From assembly GCF_041435195.1 (NCBI RefSeq), contig NZ_CP108106.1:3162001-3226000 (forward strand): a DNA stretch of 64,000 nucleotides, read 5' to 3'. A program made the position numbers and the translations under genes. Positions 45,328 to 53,851 of the stretch are shown piece after piece. Position 1 is the first letter of the stretch. Each line of letters opens with the position of its first letter. The notes beneath the pieces are model-generated. The model worked only from the letters and a program-made list of their open reading frames with translations, was not told the DNA's origin and ran no database searches. The DNA comes from Streptomyces sp. NBC_00224 (GTDB taxonomy: Bacteria; Actinomycetota; Actinomycetes; Streptomycetales; Streptomycetaceae).

Positions 45328-46338
45328 ATGCGGCTGGGACTCGCACTGGGCTACTGGGGGCGGGGCCCCGACCCCGGGCATCTGGAGCTGGCCCTGGAGG
45401 CCGAGCGGCTCGGGTACGACTCGGTCTGGACCGCGGAGGCCTGGGGGTCGGACGTGTTCACGCCGCTGACCTGGATCGCCGCGCACACCTCCCGTATCCG
45501 GCTGGGCACGGCCGTCGCGCAGATGGCAGCCCGCACCCCCACCGCGACCGCCATGCACGCGCTCACCCTCGACCACCTCTCCGGCGGCCGCGTGCTGCTC
45601 GGCCTCGGGCTTTCGGGGCCGCAGGTGGTGGAGGGGTGGTACGGACGGCCGTTCCCGTCCAGCCCGCTGACGGCGACGCGGGAGTACGTGGAGGTGATCC
45701 GGCAGGTGCTGCGGCGCGGGGCGCCGGTGGAGCTGGACGGCCGCTTCCACGCGCACCCGTACCGGGGCGCGGACGGCACCGGCCTCGGCAAGCCGCTCAA
45801 GTCGATCACGCATCCGCTGCGGGCGGACCTGCCGGTGCTGCTCGGCGCCGAGGGCCCCAAGAACATCGCGCAGACGACCCGGATCGCGGACGGCTGGCTG
45901 CCGCTGTACTGGTCGCCGACGCGGCTGGACGCGTACGAGGCGTCGCTGGCGGGGGCGCCCGAGGGCTTCACCGTCGCCCCCATGGTCCGGGCGCACGTCT
46001 GCGACGACGTGGCCGAGGGGCTGTTGCCGGTGAAGGCGATGCTCGGCTTCTACATCGGCGGGATGGGGCACGCGGCCCGCAACTTCCACGCGGATCTGAT
46101 GGCGCGGATGGGGTACGAGGCCGAAGCCCGCCGGATCCAGGCGCTGTTCGCGGAGGGCCGCCGCGAGGAGGCGGTACGGGCGGTGCCCGACACGTTCGCC
46201 GACGAGATCTCGCTGGTCGGGCCGCGCGAACGGATCGCGGACCGGCTGGAGTCGTGGCGCGCGGGTCCGGTGACGGACCTGCTGGTCACGTCACCGGACC
46301 TGACGACCCTGCGGGTACTGGCGGAGCTGAACGGCTGA
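45328..46338 (+). CDS. LLM-class F420-dependent oxidoreductase
   Basis: 336 residues, bacterial luciferase-like TIM barrel. Landmarks are LALGYWGRG at the N-terminus, AERLGYDSVWTAEAWGSD, HTSRIRLGTAVAQMAARTPTA, DHLSGGRVLLGLGLSGPQVVEG and LLGAEGPKNIAQTTRIADGW. It probably uses F420H2 supplied by NpdG to reduce or oxidise an alpha/beta-unsaturated or keto substrate. The ATG at 45328 has AGGGG eight bases upstream. Shared promoter palindromes suggest it belongs with the acyl-CoA/steroid-like genes. Confidence 0.92.
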   Translation: MRLGLALGYWGRGPDPGHLELALEAERLGYDSVWTAEAWGSDVFTPLTWIAAHTSRIRLGTAVAQMAARTPTATAMHALTLDHLSGGRVLLGLGLSGPQVVEGWYGRPFPSSPLTATREYVEVIRQVLRRGAPVELDGRFHAHPYRGADGTGLGKPLKSITHPLRADLPVLLGAEGPKNIAQTTRIADGWLPLYWSPTRLDAYEASLAGAPEGFTVAPMVRAHVCDDVAEGLLPVKAMLGFYIGGMGHAARNFHADLMARMGYEAEARRIQALFAEGRREEAVRAVPDTFADEISLVGPRERIADRLESWRAGPVTDLLVTSPDLTTLRVLAELNG

Positions 46339-46344
46339 GCCGGC

Positions 46345-46917
46345 TCAGCCGCCGCTGAGCTGGGAAGCGGACGGCACCTGGTCCTTGACCTCGGCGCCCG
46401 CGCTCTTCCCGGCGTCCTTCACTCCACCGATGACGCTCTCGAACATCCCGACGTCCGCGTCGGTGGCATCGCCCTTGCGCAGCTTGGAGCCGAGGTTCTT
46501 GAGCGAGTCGATGCCGGAGCTGAGGGGGGCGACGGCCTTGGAGAGAAGCGGGTCGCCCTTGGCGTTGTTCACGGCCGCCTTCAGCCGGTTGTAGGTGAAG
46601 GCGCCGGCCAGACCGGCCTTGACCAGGGCGAACGTCCGCCCCTTGGTGCCCTTCTTGAACTTGCCCGCCTTGAAGGGTTTCACGATCCACTGGTAGGCGG
46701 CGCCCGCCGCGAGTCCCGCGTTGGCGACGAACCGCGTCTTGGCGAGCTTCTGCTTCTCGAAAGAGCTGGACGGCGTCGGGGAGGCGCTGGCCTCCGCCGC
46801 GGTCAGGCTGTTGCGGGCGCTCTTGGTTTCGCCTCCGCAGGCGGTCGTCGACACCAGGACGGTGGTGGACAGGACGACCGCCACGAGTATGCGGCGGAAG
46901 TTGAGCGTACTGGGCAC
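46345..46917 (-). CDS. Small basic lipoprotein
   Basis: 190 residues from a GTG at 46917 with GGAGG five bases upstream. The signal peptide ends in VSTTAC, a lipobox-like site. The mature part starts with a Ser/Thr/Glu-rich linker and continues as Lys-rich amphipathic helices (QWIVKPFKAGKFKKGTKGR, TYNRLKAAVNNAKGD). No enzymatic motif; family not recognised. It converges on the F420 oxidoreductase with 6 bases between stops. Confidence 0.8.
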   Translation of the reverse strand: MPSTLNFRRILVAVVLSTTVLVSTTACGGETKSARNSLTAAEASASPTPSSSFEKQKLAKTRFVANAGLAAGAAYQWIVKPFKAGKFKKGTKGRTFALVKAGLAGAFTYNRLKAAVNNAKGDPLLSKAVAPLSSGIDSLKNLGSKLRKGDATDADVGMFESVIGGVKDAGKSAGAEVKDQVPSASQLSGG

Positions 46918-47009
46918 GGTGACCTCCGGGGATGTGTCGTCCTCCCCGGCAGCCTCACCCGCCCCGGCCGACACCGCCACTCGGGCGAGCCCATGTGAGT
47001 GCCCGGTCT

Positions 47010-47113
47010 TTGTCTGCGGGCCGGTGGGGGCTGGTCGCGCAGTTCCCCGCGCCCCTAGGTAGTTAGGGGCGCGGGGAACTGCGCGAGCAACCCAGCACGG
47101 TCCGCAGACAAAC
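47010..47113. repeat. Palindromic repeat, copy 12 (minimal loop)
   Basis: Left arm 47010-47056 and right arm 47064-47113 are separated by only about 7 bases, the tightest and most complete hairpin of the family. It sits between tandem minus-strand genes. Confidence 0.9.
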
Positions 47114-47116
47114 GAA

Positions 47117-47230
47117 GCGGGGCGCAGGGGCCGCAGGCCCCGCAAAAGGGGTCCGGGGGCGAAGCCCCCGGGAAACCCACCTCCACCCCCACCCACCCCC
47201 GGAGGGTTTAGGGAACGGGCGGGGTGGGGT
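47117..47230. repeat. Second repeat family, copy b
   Basis: The same module order as 25328-25464: CAGGGGCCGCAGGCCCC, GTCCGGGGGCGAAGCCCCCG, a CACCTCCACCC tract, CCCCCGGAGGGTTTAGGGAA and CGGGGTGGGG. It overlaps the last seven or eight codons and the stop of the gene ending at 47208, whose terminal HPTPPVP is repeat-encoded. Together with copy 12 it fills the 290-base gap. Confidence 0.82.
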
Positions 47231-48302
47231 GATCGCAGCACTCGGGGCGCAGCCCACGCGGCAGGCGGTCGCCCGCGAACACCGCCGCCGTCGCCTCGTC
47301 GCCGCCCAGCGCCGCCACCGCGAGCAGCAGCGACCCCGCCGTCCACGTCGTGAGCTCCTCCGGCCACACCGCCCGGTCGCCCTCGAAGACGTAACCCGTC
47401 CAGTAGAGGCCGTCCCCGGCCCGCAGGTGCTGGATGGACTGGAGGATCTCCAGGGCGCGGTCCGACTCGCCCATCACCCACAGCGCGAGGGCGAGTTCGC
47501 AGCTCTCGCCGCCCGTGACCCACGGGTTCGGCAGCACGCACCGCACCCCGAGGCCGGGCACCACGAAGTCGTCCCAGCGTTCCTCGATGCGCGCCTTCGC
47601 CCCGGCGCCGGTCACCGCGCCGCCGAGGACGGGGTAGTACCAGTCCATCGAGTAGCGGGACTTGTCGAGGAAGCGCTCGGGGTGGGCGGCCACGGCGTGC
47701 GCGAGCGCACCGGTGGCCAGCTCCCAGTCCGGCTGCGGCTCCTCGCGCTGCTCGGCGATGGCGAGCGCGCACCGCAGCGCCTGGTGGATCGAGGAGCTGC
47801 CGGTCAGCAGCGCGTCGGTGACCGGCGAGCCGTCCTCCTCGCGCTTCCAGCCGATCTGCCCGCCCGGCTGCTGGAGCCGCAGCACGAACTCGACGGCCGC
47901 GTACACCACCGGCCACATCCGGTCGAGGAAGGTGTCGTCGCCGGTGGCGAGGTAGTGGTGCCAGACGCCCACCGCCACGTACGCGACGAAGTTGGTCTCC
48001 CGGCCCCGGTCGGTGATCCGCGCGAAGTCCCCGTCGTGGTACGCCGCGTACCAGGACCCGTCGTCGTTCTGGTGCCGCGCCAGCCACTCGTAGGCACGCG
48101 CCGCGGCCTCGTGCTCGCCCGCCGCGTCCAGGGCCATGGCGGCCTCGGTGTGGTCCCACGGGTCCAGGTGGTGGCCGCGGAACCACGGTATGGCGCCGTC
48201 CTCGCGCTGCACGGCGAGGATGCCTGCCACTGTGGCGGCGGCCTGCCCGGCGGTGAGCACCCCCGGCAGGACCAGGTGTTCGGTCCGCTCCGGTGAGGTC
48301 AC
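47208..48302 (-). CDS. Alpha/alpha-toroid (prenyltransferase/squalene-cyclase-like repeat) protein
   Basis: 364 residues from the GTG at 48302, overlapping the upstream methyltransferase stop as GTGA. It has repeated helix pairs with Trp-rich turns: DGAIPWFRGHHLDPWDHTEA, NDDGSWYAAYHDGDFARITD, WPVVYAAVEFVLRLQQPGGQ and GDGLYWTGYVFEGDRAVWP. These are annotated as prenyltransferase-like repeats, but the DxDD and CaaX-type catalytic motifs are absent. The Trp-rich pattern also suits six-hairpin glycoside hydrolases. It is the third gene of a glycosyltransferase-methyltransferase operon, so a carbohydrate or glycolipid substrate is plausible. Confidence 0.82.
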   Translation of the reverse strand: MTSPERTEHLVLPGVLTAGQAAATVAGILAVQREDGAIPWFRGHHLDPWDHTEAAMALDAAGEHEAAARAYEWLARHQNDDGSWYAAYHDGDFARITDRGRETNFVAYVAVGVWHHYLATGDDTFLDRMWPVVYAAVEFVLRLQQPGGQIGWKREEDGSPVTDALLTGSSSIHQALRCALAIAEQREEPQPDWELATGALAHAVAAHPERFLDKSRYSMDWYYPVLGGAVTGAGAKARIEERWDDFVVPGLGVRCVLPNPWVTGGESCELALALWVMGESDRALEILQSIQHLRAGDGLYWTGYVFEGDRAVWPEELTTWTAGSLLLAVAALGGDEATAAVFAGDRLPRGLRPECCDHPTPPVP

Positions 48303-49042
48303 TTGGCGGCGACCTTGTCGAAGCGCGCGAGGTGCAGCTTGGTCGCGTACGCCACGAAGCTCTTGCCGACGACCGGGTTGAGCGCCTGCTCCGCGAGCCG
48401 TGTGACCAGGGGCTTCTTCATGATGTCCCAGACGAGCAGCTTGTGGTACGCCCGCACCGGCAGCGCTTTGTCGTTGTCCACGCCGAATGCGCACTTCAGC
48501 CACCAGTACGGCGAGTGCAGCGCGTGCGCGTGGTGCGTGCCGTACGGCTTGAGGCCCGCCTCCTTCATCTTGCCCAGGAGCTCGTCCGCCTTGTAGATGC
48601 GGATGTGGCCGCCCTCGACCTCGTGGTACGCGTCGGAGAGCGCCCAGCAGACCTTCTCCGGCCCGTAGCGGGGCACGGTGACCGCGATCCGACCGCCCGG
48701 CTTGAGCACCCGGACCATCTCGGCGAGCACGCCCTTGTCGTCCGGGATGTGCTCCATGACCTCGGAGATGATCACGACGTCGAAGGACTCGTCGGGGAAG
48801 GGCAGGTTGAGCGCGTCGCCCTCCATCGCGGTGGCGGTCGCCCCCTCGGGCGCCTCACCGGCCTCCTTCATCGCCGCGAACCACTTGGCGACCTCGCGGA
48901 TCTCCTCGCCGTTCTGGTCGAGCGCCACGACCTGCGCACCGCGCCGGTAGCACTCGAAGGCGTGCCGCCCCGCGCCGCAGCCCAGGTCGAGCACGCGGTC
49001 GCCCGGGGCGAGCGGGAAGCGGGAGAAGTCGACGGTCAGCAC
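48299..49042 (-). CDS. Class I SAM-dependent methyltransferase (Methyltransf_11)
   Basis: 247 residues from a GTG at 49042 with AGG five bases upstream; the longer open frame upstream is low-complexity and unlikely. Motif I RVLDLGCGAGRHAFECYRRG is near residues 14-33, then VVALDQNGEEI, the ALNLPFPDESFDVVIISEVM block and VLKPGGRIAVTVPRYGPE. The C-terminal 90 residues (WALSDAYHEVEGGHIRIY onwards) give a helical cap typical of lipid or sugar methyltransferases. Coupled to the toroid gene by a GTGA overlap. Confidence 0.88.
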   Translation of the reverse strand: MLTVDFSRFPLAPGDRVLDLGCGAGRHAFECYRRGAQVVALDQNGEEIREVAKWFAAMKEAGEAPEGATATAMEGDALNLPFPDESFDVVIISEVMEHIPDDKGVLAEMVRVLKPGGRIAVTVPRYGPEKVCWALSDAYHEVEGGHIRIYKADELLGKMKEAGLKPYGTHHAHALHSPYWWLKCAFGVDNDKALPVRAYHKLLVWDIMKKPLVTRLAEQALNPVVGKSFVAYATKLHLARFDKVAAK

Positions 49043-49074
49043 GGAGCCTGCCCTTTCACATAACAAAGACCGGA

Positions 49075-49190
49075 GGCCGCGGAGCGGCCGGGATTCTGGG
49101 CCGCGGAGCGGCGGGGGCCTGGGCGGCCGGGGTGGTGGGGGCCGGGGCGGTGCCGGGTCACCCGGTGGGCTTTCCGGCCGCGGAGCGGCC
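49075..49190. repeat. Three copies of a GGCCGC-GGA-GCGGCC hairpin
   Basis: The 15-base hairpin GGCCGCGGAGCGGCC occurs at 49075-49089, again (last base changed) from 49099, and exactly at 49176-49190. The last copy is inside the 3' end of the glycosyltransferase. The copies could attenuate transcription between the glycosyltransferase and methyltransferase genes. Confidence 0.7.
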
Positions 49191-50498
49191 CTGCGCGGCG
49201 ATCGCGGAGCGATACAGCTCGGCGGTGCCCTCGGCCGCCCGGGCCCAGGTGAACCGGTCGAGGACCCGCTCCCGCCCGGCCGCGCCGAGCCGTGCGCGCA
49301 GCTCCGGGTCACCGAGCAGCCGGTTCAGAGCCGCGGCCAGTGCGCCCGGCTCGCCCGGCGGCACCGCGAGGCAGGTCTCCCCGTCGGGCCCGGCGACCTC
49401 CGGGATGGCGCCGCCGGTCGTGGCCACCAGGGGTGTCCCCGTCGCCATCGCCTCGGCGGCCGGGAGCGAGAACCCCTCGTACAGCGAAGGCACACAGCTG
49501 ACCTGCGCGGACCGTACGAGGTCGACCAGCTCCGCGTCGGTGATGCCCTTGACGAACCGGACCGCGTCGCCGAGCCCGTACTTCTCGATGGCCTGCGCGA
49601 CCGGCCCGTCCTCGGCGCGCTTGCCGACCACGACGAGGTGCGCCGCGGGGTGCTCGGCGCGCACCTTGGCGAGCGCCTCGACGAGGAAGACGAGCCCCTT
49701 GAGCGGTACGTCCGCGCTGGAGGTGGTGACGATCCGGCCGGGCACCTCGGCCACCGACGGGTCCGGGGACCACAGGTCGGTGTCGGCGCCGATGTGCACG
49801 ACGGAGATGCGGTCCTCGCGCACCCCGAGGTGCTCGACGATCTCGCGCTGCGAGGAGCCGGAGACGGTGAGCACGGAAGGCAGCCTGCGGGCGACCCGCT
49901 TCTGCATCCGGGTGAACCCGTACCAGCGGCGCACCGAGGAGCGCCGCTTCCAGTCGCCGGCGGCGTCCAGCTCCAGCTGCCGGTCGACGGTGATGGGGTG
50001 GTGGATCGTGGTGACGAGGGGCGCGCCGAGGTCCGCGAGCAGGCCGTAGCCGAGCGTCTGGTTGTCGTGGATGACGTCGAACTCGCCCTTGCGGGCGGCG
50101 AGGTGGCGCCGGGCCCGCAGCGAGAAGGTCAGCGGCTCGGGAAAGCCGCCGGTCCACATGGTGGCGACCTCGACGGCGTCGATCCAGTCCCGGTACTCGT
50201 CCTTCTTGGGCGTACGGAACGGGTCGGGCGAGCGGTACAGGTCCAGGCTGGCGAGCTCGGTGAGCGGCACGCCCTCGTCCAGGACGGGGTACGGCTGCGC
50301 GCCGATGACCTCCACGCTGTGTCCCAGGCGGGCGAGTTCGCGGGAGAGGTGGCGTACGTAGACGCCCTGGCCGCCGCAGAACGGATTGCCCTTGTACGTC
50401 AGGAGGGCGATCCGCAGCGGGCGGTCGCCCGCACGGGCCGGCTCCCCTGCGCGGGGGCTTGCCTCTACGGCCTCTGCGGTCACTCGCGGCCCCTTCAT
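49158..50498 (-). CDS. GT4-family glycosyltransferase
   Basis: 446 residues, GT-B fold. The acceptor-side loop IALLTYKGNPFCGGQGVYVRHL is near residues 29-50. The hinge region is ISVVHIGADTDLWSPDPSV. The donor-binding E-x7-E motif is in PSLYEGFSLPAAEAMATGTPLV near 347-366. IHDNQTLGYGLLADLG and TIHHPITVDRQLE are typical of this group. It transfers a sugar from a nucleotide-sugar donor to an unknown acceptor, possibly a lipid. First gene of the operon with the methyltransferase and toroid protein; a KstR-type box lies 39 bases upstream. Confidence 0.9.
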   Translation of the reverse strand: MKGPRVTAEAVEASPRAGEPARAGDRPLRIALLTYKGNPFCGGQGVYVRHLSRELARLGHSVEVIGAQPYPVLDEGVPLTELASLDLYRSPDPFRTPKKDEYRDWIDAVEVATMWTGGFPEPLTFSLRARRHLAARKGEFDVIHDNQTLGYGLLADLGAPLVTTIHHPITVDRQLELDAAGDWKRRSSVRRWYGFTRMQKRVARRLPSVLTVSGSSQREIVEHLGVREDRISVVHIGADTDLWSPDPSVAEVPGRIVTTSSADVPLKGLVFLVEALAKVRAEHPAAHLVVVGKRAEDGPVAQAIEKYGLGDAVRFVKGITDAELVDLVRSAQVSCVPSLYEGFSLPAAEAMATGTPLVATTGGAIPEVAGPDGETCLAVPPGEPGALAAALNRLLGDPELRARLGAAGRERVLDRFTWARAAEGTAELYRSAIAAQGRSAAGKPTG

Positions 50499-50536
50499 CG
50501 CTGCGTTTCGCCGGAGCGTAACCGCTCGCGCTAATC

Positions 50537-50550
50537 TAGAACAAGTTCCA
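50537..50550. promoter_or_regulatory. KstR-type operator, site C (regulator promoter)
   Basis: TAGAACAAGTTCCA fits TnnAACnnGTTnnA. It lies in the 248-base region between the divergent glycosyltransferase operon and the KstR-like gene, consistent with autoregulation and control of the glycosyltransferase operon. Confidence 0.8.
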
Positions 50551-50746
50551 GACTTGATCCTTCTTGATCTCTCCGAGGAGCCTCAAGAAGCTTCGAATCT
50601 ACCGGCAGGTAGTGCGCGTGTGAGGGCCGGAACAGGTGATTCGCGCCACCACTGGAGCCCCTGCCATGCTGTGCCCCCCGGAAACGGGCCACCAGGGGCG
50701 GGAACCGCACGGGGAACACACGGCATCGGACGACGGAACGGGACAG

Positions 50747-51370
50747 ATGACAGCGGAAGCCAAAGCAGCCATTCCTGCGTCGCCCGCCCTGACCGAGCGC
50801 CAGGAGGCGCGCCGCCGCCGCATCCTGCACGCCAGCGCCCAGCTGGCCAGCCGGGGCGGCTTCGACGCGGTCCAGATGCGCGAGGTGGCCGAGGCCGCGG
50901 GGGTCGCGCTCGGCACGCTCTACCGCTACTTCCCGTCCAAGATCCATCTGCTGGTCGCCACCATGCAGGACCAGCTCCAGCATCTGCACTCCACGCTCCG
51001 CAAGCACCCGCCGTCCGGCGATTCGGCCGCGGAGCGGGTCGCCGAGACGCTGATGCGGGCGTTCCGCGCGCTCCAGCGCGAGCCGCACCTCGCCGACGCG
51101 ATGGTGCGCGCGCTGACCTTCGCCGACCGCTCGGTCAGCCCCGAGGTGGACACGGTCTCCCGGCAGACCACCGCGATCATCCTGGACGCGATGGGCCTGG
51201 ACCACCCCACCCCGCAGCAGCTCTCGGCGGTCCGCGTGATCGAGCACACCTGGCACTCGGCCCTGATCACCTGGCTTTCGGGGCGGGCCTCGATCGCCCA
51301 GGTGAAGATCGACATCGAGACGGTGTGCCGGCTGATCGACCTCACCGCGCCGGACGGCACCCTGGCCTGA
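50747..51370 (+). CDS. kstR: KstR-like TetR-family regulator
   Basis: 207 residues from the ATG at 50747; an in-frame ATG at 50636 gives an unlikely N-terminal extension. Helix-turn-helix: ARRRRILHASAQLASRGGFD, VQMREVAEAAGVALGTLYRY, FPSKIHLLVA. This tracks mycobacterial KstR closely, as do LADAMVRALTFADRSVSPEV and the C-terminal WHSALITWLSGRASIAQVKI. KstR represses sterol-degradation genes and is released by a cholesterol-derived CoA thioester. Matching operators before the hydratase, FadE34-like, aldehyde dehydrogenase and MBL genes and before this gene support the same role. The ligand in this organism is unknown. Confidence 0.85.
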   Translation: MTAEAKAAIPASPALTERQEARRRRILHASAQLASRGGFDAVQMREVAEAAGVALGTLYRYFPSKIHLLVATMQDQLQHLHSTLRKHPPSGDSAAERVAETLMRAFRALQREPHLADAMVRALTFADRSVSPEVDTVSRQTTAIILDAMGLDHPTPQQLSAVRVIEHTWHSALITWLSGRASIAQVKIDIETVCRLIDLTAPDGTLA

Positions 51371-51604
51371 CGCGTTCCCGGTCCGATCGGGCTCCCGGCC
51401 CGATCCAGCGTGGCGGAACCGGCTCTGCGCCCGGCGCGCACATACTGCGGGTACTACCGCCCCGCGCCGCTCTGTGCGCCGTGCGCGCCCCCGTGCCACC
51501 CCGTGGCTGATAATCCGGGTTCCCGTCTCCCGGGGCGCAGATAGAAATGTTTCGCGTGCAAAAGGAAGGCAACCGGTAGGCGGGGAGCTTGAGGGGGCTG
51601 AAAC

Positions 51605-52213
51605 GTGATCCGGGTACTTCTCGTGCACGACGCCTGTCTGATGCGGTCGGCATTGGCCGACCGCCTGGCCCGTGAACCGGGCTTCGAGATCCATCACGCG
51701 CCCTGGCGCAGTGCACCCGCCCGCGCGCGGGTCCTGCGCCCGGATGTGTGCGCCGTGGACCTGGACTGTTCCGACTCGTACGGAATCGCACCGCTGGGGG
51801 AGTTACAGAGCCGGCACAACGGGTCGCGGGGCACCCGGCTCGTCGTGCTGGCCAGCGCCAACAGACCCGGGCCGCTGCGCCAGGCCGTGGAGGCGCACGC
51901 GCTGGGCTACGTCGGCAAGGACGCCACTCCGGAGTGTCTCGTCACGGCGATAAGACGGGCCGCCGCAGGCCAGCGGTTCGTCGACGACTCACTGGGTTGC
52001 GGGTTCCTGCGGGCGGCCGAAATGCCGCTGACGAGACGGGAGCTGAGCGTGCTCTCACTCGCCGCCGAGGGCGCCTCCATCGCGGACATCGCGCACAGCC
52101 TCCATCTGTCCAACGGGACCGTACGGAACTACATGGCGGCGATCACCCGTAAGACCGGCGCCCGCAACCGCGTGGACGCCATCCGCATCTCCCAGGGCGA
52201 GGGATGGGTGTAA
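51605..52213 (+). CDS. ramR: RamR-type response regulator of the lanthipeptide cluster
   Basis: 202 residues from a GTG at 51605. An N-terminal receiver domain (VLLVHDACLMRSALADRLAR; acceptor-region DVCAVDLDCSDSYG) is joined to a LuxR helix-turn-helix (LTRRELSVLSLAAEGASIAD, HLSNGTVRNYMAAITRKTGA). The first acidic pair is His-Asp, not Asp-Asp, as in atypical regulators that act without phosphorylation. No kinase is adjacent. By analogy with S. coelicolor RamR it activates ramCSAB during aerial development. Its 3' 159 bases overlap the convergent transporter gene. Confidence 0.87.
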   Translation: MIRVLLVHDACLMRSALADRLAREPGFEIHHAPWRSAPARARVLRPDVCAVDLDCSDSYGIAPLGELQSRHNGSRGTRLVVLASANRPGPLRQAVEAHALGYVGKDATPECLVTAIRRAAAGQRFVDDSLGCGFLRAAEMPLTRRELSVLSLAAEGASIADIAHSLHLSNGTVRNYMAAITRKTGARNRVDAIRISQGEGWV

Positions 52214-53851
52214 TCCGGTCAACTCCCGGTAGAACGCGGATTGTTGGAGAAGTTCGTCGTGCGTGCCGCGTTCCACCCCGGTGCCGCCGAGCATCAGCAC
52301 CTGCCGGGCCCGGCGTGCCGAGCCGGTCCGGTGTGCCACGACCACCAGGGCCGTCCCGGGCCGCTCAGCGAACGCCCGCTCCGCCCGGTCCTCCGCCGCC
52401 GGGTCGAGATGGCAGGTCGCCTCGTCGAGCAGGACCAGGGGCGCGGGGGCCGCGTAGGCCCGGGCGAGCGCGATCAACTGCCGCTCCCCGGCGGAGAGTC
52501 CGGCCGGTGCGACGGTGGCGTCGAGTCCGCCGAGCCGGTCGACGAGTCCGCGGGCGCCCACGGCCGCACAGGAGGCGAGCAGGCTCTCGTCGCCGGGCGG
52601 GTCGTCCGGGCACAGATAGCTGAGGTTGGCGCGGACGGTGTCGGTGAAGACGTACGCCTGCTGGGGCACCAGGACCCGCGCGCATCCGCGTAAAACCTCG
52701 CCGCTGTCCGGCGCCCGCACCCCCGCCATGAGCTCGGCCAGCGTGGACTTGCCGATTCCGCTGGGGCCGACGACCGCGAGGTGCCCGCCGTGCGGCACGG
52801 TCAGGTCCAGGCAGTCGACGACGGGCGCCGCGCCCGGCCCGTACGCGAAGGTGACGCCCCGCAGCCGCACGGCCTCGCCCGGTCCGGGCTCCCCGCCGGG
52901 GCGCTCGGGTACCTCCTCGTGCGCCCCGTCCGCCGTCAGCCGCCGCATCACCACGAACAGCCGCGCCCCCGAGGTGCCCAGGCCCTGCATCAGGGACTGC
53001 AGGGCCGGGATCAGGGACTGGGTGAGATAGGCGAGGGCGCCGACGAACGCGCCCGGGGTGACGCCGTGGTCGAGCAGCCAGGGGGCCGCCGCGAGCAGCA
53101 GCACCACGGTCAGCCGGCCGCCGATCCCGGCCGCGAGGGTCCGCAGCACGCCCCAGCGGGCCAGTGCGCGCGAGGCGTGGAACTCGGCGTCGATCCGCTC
53201 CCGTACGTCCCTCCCCACCCGGTCCTGCGCCCCGGCCGCCGTGATGTCCCGCAACCCGCCGACCGCGAGCCCGAGTTCGGCGGCCAGTGCCTCGTCGGCG
53301 GCGAGGAACACCTCCTGGCGGCGGGCGAGCGGGCGCAGGGTGGCGAGGAACAGGGCGAGTCCGGCGACCAGCGGCAGCGCCACCACCGGCAGCAGCACCG
53401 GCGCCAGCGAGAGCAGCCCGATCAGCGCCCCTGTCGCCGTGACGACGAAGGTCCGCGACACCATCACCAGACCGGCGAGCGTGTCGCGGGCGATCTCCAC
53501 CTGGTGGGTGAGCCGGGAGACCGCCGCCCCGTCCGGCGTCCGCAGCGCCCGGCGCACCACCCTGCGTACCAGGTCGTCGCGTACGGGCTCGACGAGCGCG
53601 GCCACCGCCAGATGCACCCGGCCGGTGCCGAACGCCCCGGCCACCACGCCGAGCGCCGCGAGCCCGAGCCAGCCGAGGCCGACTCCGGTGTGGCCCGCGA
53701 GGAAGCCCCGGTCGAGCGCCCGCGCCAGCGCGTAGCCGAGCAGGAACGTCTCCCCCGCCTCCAGCGCCGACCAGGCGGCGAGCCGGAGCAACGCCCGCCA
53801 CCGGGGGCGCACGAACCGCATCAGGCGCCCCTGCGCCCGGTCTCCTCTCAC
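52055..53851 (-). CDS. ramB: ABC half-transporter of the lanthipeptide cluster (second)
   Basis: 598 residues from the GTG at 53851, overlapping the previous stop as GTGA. Six-helix membrane domain at about 15-320. The ATPase domain has Walker A GPSGIGKST, signature LSAGERQLIALARAYA (LSAGE instead of LSGGQ), Walker B PLVLLDEAT and switch His in VVVAHRTGS. The normal end of such proteins is near HDELLQQSAFYRELTG. Here about 40 further residues are read antisense to the 3' end of ramR, giving a 159-base convergent overlap. It probably exports or processes the lanthipeptide with its partner. The ramA/ramB assignment by order is tentative. Confidence 0.88.
   Translation of the reverse strand: MRGDRAQGRLMRFVRPRWRALLRLAAWSALEAGETFLLGYALARALDRGFLAGHTGVGLGWLGLAALGVVAGAFGTGRVHLAVAALVEPVRDDLVRRVVRRALRTPDGAAVSRLTHQVEIARDTLAGLVMVSRTFVVTATGALIGLLSLAPVLLPVVALPLVAGLALFLATLRPLARRQEVFLAADEALAAELGLAVGGLRDITAAGAQDRVGRDVRERIDAEFHASRALARWGVLRTLAAGIGGRLTVVLLLAAAPWLLDHGVTPGAFVGALAYLTQSLIPALQSLMQGLGTSGARLFVVMRRLTADGAHEEVPERPGGEPGPGEAVRLRGVTFAYGPGAAPVVDCLDLTVPHGGHLAVVGPSGIGKSTLAELMAGVRAPDSGEVLRGCARVLVPQQAYVFTDTVRANLSYLCPDDPPGDESLLASCAAVGARGLVDRLGGLDATVAPAGLSAGERQLIALARAYAAPAPLVLLDEATCHLDPAAEDRAERAFAERPGTALVVVAHRTGSARRARQVLMLGGTGVERGTHDELLQQSAFYRELTGLHPSLALGDADGVHAVAGAGLTGDRRHVVPYGPVGQMEAVRDVRDGGALGGE

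Noticed and set aside
47208..48302. A terpene or hopanoid cyclase gene
   Set aside because: Helix-pair repeats are present but no DxDD or aspartate-rich catalytic motif, and no isoprenoid genes adjoin.
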